DNA from: Mesostigma viride
Lineage: Eukaryota > Streptophyta > Mesostigmatophyceae > Mesostigmatales > Mesostigmataceae
Direction of reading: 5' to 3'
Length of the DNA stretch: 64,000 bases
Assembly: GCA_009746045.1 (NCBI GenBank)
Contig: RPFO01002347.1
Location: 1 to 64,000, forward strand
Part shown: one piece after another, positions 62,058 to 64,000 of the stretch
Layout: each line of letters opens with the position of its first letter
Numbering within the stretch: the stretch's first letter is position 1
The notes under the pieces: model-generated
What the model was told of the DNA's origin: nothing
The model's database searches: none
The model's input: only the letters and a program-made list of their open reading frames with translations
Made by a program: the position numbers and the translations under genes

Positions 62058-62543
62058 CCCATGACCAAGCTATATATCCTTTGCGTTGTTCCTCGTTCCC
62101 ATCGGCGTGACGAGGCACGTGCAGGCATACAGACAAATCCCTAACGTCCACTGGCATCAGTGCAGAGCCAGGACGAGCTGGATTTGCCTAGACTCCTGCA
62201 ACCTAGGAAGTACAGGACCTGTCACAAGCCTGCAAGGTCTAGTATCCTTGCAGTCCTGCAGTCCTGTGCCAGCTCCAGTACCCCACCAGTCACAGGCTGC
62301 TGCTCCTCCTGGTCTACGTGGACCACAGTCACGTGATGGACAGGCTAAGCCTGTGCAGGCGCGGCCTGCCACGTGTCCTGTCCACTATACCAGAGGACTG
62401 CACCCTAGTCGGCCACGGACGGCTAGGACTTCGGGACCTCATATCTTTCTCGTCCCTTGTCTGTTTCAGGCGGTCAGCACGGCATTGGAAAGGTCTTTCC
62501 AAACTGCATCCACTTAGCATATTGGTTGCCCAAAATGCTAACT
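62058..62543 (-). repeat. E1-B 3' LTR, main part
   Basis: Matches E1 LTR 12617-13092 closely; the left part is at 55394-55432. Confidence 0.88.
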
Positions 62544-63537
62544 CCAACCCTTTCTTCTTTTGGAGCTGGACCAGCTTGAAACAAGCCTAACCTTGCTTGT
62601 GCCCACTCAGCCACAGACCACTTGGTCCCTTGAGGTTGATCAGACCTAGCTGCTAGGGCCCAGGATCCTGCCCCCTTTTGGGTAACAACATATATGCCCT
62701 TGGACCAGGCTAGGTGTACTGGCCAGTGAATCAGAGGTCACCCCAGGTTATCCCCTGACCCCTTGGTCAGCTCCCAACCTTTCCTTGGGAACTTGGTGCT
62801 AGATTAAAGTCAAGGCACATTACCTAGTCCAATGGCTGGGATTAAAGGATGCCAAGAACGTATTATTGTGAGTTCCTGATCTTTCACAGTTATCACAGGG
62901 GCCCGTTCTTATGGCGCCCGCCTTGGCCAGCCTTTCCCTTTTATGCTCAAAGAGACTTAGGTAGCACCATGCAAATACTGCCTTATTGGGGAGCCCATGT
63001 CTTCACTGGGATCACTCATGCCAGGCTGTGGCTCTGCTGGGGAATTGAACCCCACCCCAACCTCCAGGTTTATAGGTGACCTGGAACTTTAACAAGACAA
63101 CATTACAACCATGAGAACAACATGAGAATGACATGATTATTTTTTATTCAAGCAGTATATAACCCAGAATGTGGCTCCCTGGCAACCATGTGCCACATGG
63201 TCACACAACCAGGTTCTTTATTAGCAACAGGTTGGAAACAAGCACTAGAAAACATATATACAGCAACCTGTAAGAACCAGCATTCGGGTTGCCCTTGCAT
63301 GGCCTAACTGTTTGAGGCCAAAGGCGTCGACTTAAGTCCTGGCGACTCTTCTGAACCCCATGGGGAGGGCCAGGCATGATTCTCAGCTGGTAGGAGTGAC
63401 ATTCCACACCAACTCCTGTCCAGGAGGGTGTACCTAACCCTGAAGGACCGGCTGTCAACCAGTAAGCACCAGTCACCACTTGGTACTTTGGTCAAGCAAC
63501 CCACTGGGGGCACCCAAGCTGAAGCAAGGCCTGGTCT
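62544..63537 (-). other. E1-B 3' UTR
   Basis: Same as 13093-14105 with small indels (e.g. the TTAAGTCGACC repeat reduced near 63335); no gene. Confidence 0.8.
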
Positions 63538-64000
63538 CTATGGCCGCCCGTGTAAGGGGTCCATGAGCCCACGGAGCAGGGGGTACTGCCGCTCCGCCTT
63601 CTCCTCCAGCTTGGTGAGGGCATCTGCAGGGTTGTCCACACCAGGCACATGTTCAATGTGAGCTAGGTAGGACATCTCCTTGAGCAGCAAGTAGTCAAGG
63701 TCCCTGCTCCTGGCCAGCTGCCTGTGCACAAATTGCACCATGCCCATGCTATCAGTCCTCACCAGTGTGTGCAGCTGCAACCTACAGGAAGCCACTTGAC
63801 ATAGCTGGTAGAAGAGCTCCCTCAAGTAAAGAGCAGTATGCAGCCCTTCACAGATTGCCCTGCACTCAGCAATATCACTGCTGGGTGTAACCCTGTTCTG
63901 CAACCGACTGTACCAGGTAACAAGTGAGGTGTGATCTTGCTCCAGGGTAACTAATGCTGCTGCCCTGCCCCTGACCTCTGTGACCTTCCTATTGTCCATA
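63538..64000 (-). CDS. E1-B RNase H (partial, runs off the window)
   Basis: 154 codons in one frame, almost identical to the E1 C-terminus: VTWYSRLQNRVTPSSDIAEC, RTDSMGMVQFVHRQL, NPADALTKLEEKAERQ. The upstream RT lies beyond base 64000. Confidence 0.9.
   Translation of the reverse strand, partial: MDNRKVTEVRGRAAALVTLEQDHTSLVTWYSRLQNRVTPSSDIAECRAICEGLHTALYLRELFYQLCQVASCRLQLHTLVRTDSMGMVQFVHRQLARSRDLDYLLLKEMSYLAHIEHVPGVDNPADALTKLEEKAERQYPLLRGLMDPLHGRP

Larger units (their letters stand above)
55391..64000 (-). mobile_element. E1-family copy B (3' part; continues past window end), interrupted by E3
   Basis: LTR sequence 55394-55432 (CGGTTCGTGCTTGCCAAGAT...) resumes at 62058 and ends CTAACT at 62543, followed by the E1 3' UTR (62544-63537) and RNase H to base 64000. 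The outer ~150 bp of this LTR is missing and replaced by the ATGT microsatellite. Coding sequence is almost the same as E1 (e.g. HIEHVPGVDN versus HIKHVPGVDN), so the two copies separated recently. Confidence 0.88.

Overview
The window is a eukaryotic, retrotransposon-dense stretch in which I find no convincing single-copy host gene. Almost every open frame belongs to a mobile element: Ty3/gypsy, two kinds of Ty1/copia, non-LTR elements (LINEs), DIRS/TOC1-like split-repeat elements, small TIR elements and two palindrome-bounded arrays. Fairly GC-rich coding sequence with long microsatellites, together with TOC1/Kangaroo-like split repeats, suggests a chlorophyte green alga. That placement is inference. 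The density of nested insertions suggests a heterochromatic or pericentromeric block.

Layout. 1-7.7 kb: 3' part of a gypsy element carrying gag zinc knuckle, protease, a C5 DNA-methyltransferase domain, RT/RNase H, integrase and a terminal PHD finger. 7.8-32.7 kb: one minus-strand LINE, split by a TIR element with a 6-bp target duplication (30788-32551) and by a TTAA-flanked element (8742-29741). The TTAA element holds a DIRS-like element (10176-29466), which holds copia element E1 (12444-29409), which holds copia element E2 (19993-28483): five levels. 32.7-37.2 kb: LINE fragments and an inverted-dimer palindromic element P2 (35972-36846). 37.2-39.0 kb: a second DIRS-like element. 39.0-48.3 kb: a LINE 3' portion split by copia element E5 (39379-47149). 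48.3-48.7 kb: two abutting tetranucleotide arrays. 49.2-55.1 kb: a nearly intact, young, canonical copia element E6. 55.4-64.0 kb: a second E1-family copy split by E3 (55433-62057), itself split by gag-only copia E4 (56259-58837) and by a 5 x 314-bp palindromic array P1 (60179-61824).

Most insertion boundaries were fixed by matching short target-site duplications (TSDs), and several by reading an interrupted gene back into frame or by an empty paralogous site in the window.

Three things stand out. First, the gypsy element appears to combine a cytosine-methyltransferase 'writer' with a PHD 'reader'. Second, E1, E2 and E5 form an unusual copia-like lineage: integrase lies upstream of protease, the RT box is HGDD, integrase spacing is DD29-31E, and LTRs begin AGTT and end AACT. 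Third, P1 and P2 are hairpin-punctuated multimers with Pol III B-box-like motifs. They share AGTT/AACT termini and 5-bp TSDs with that copia lineage, which hints that its integrase mobilises them.
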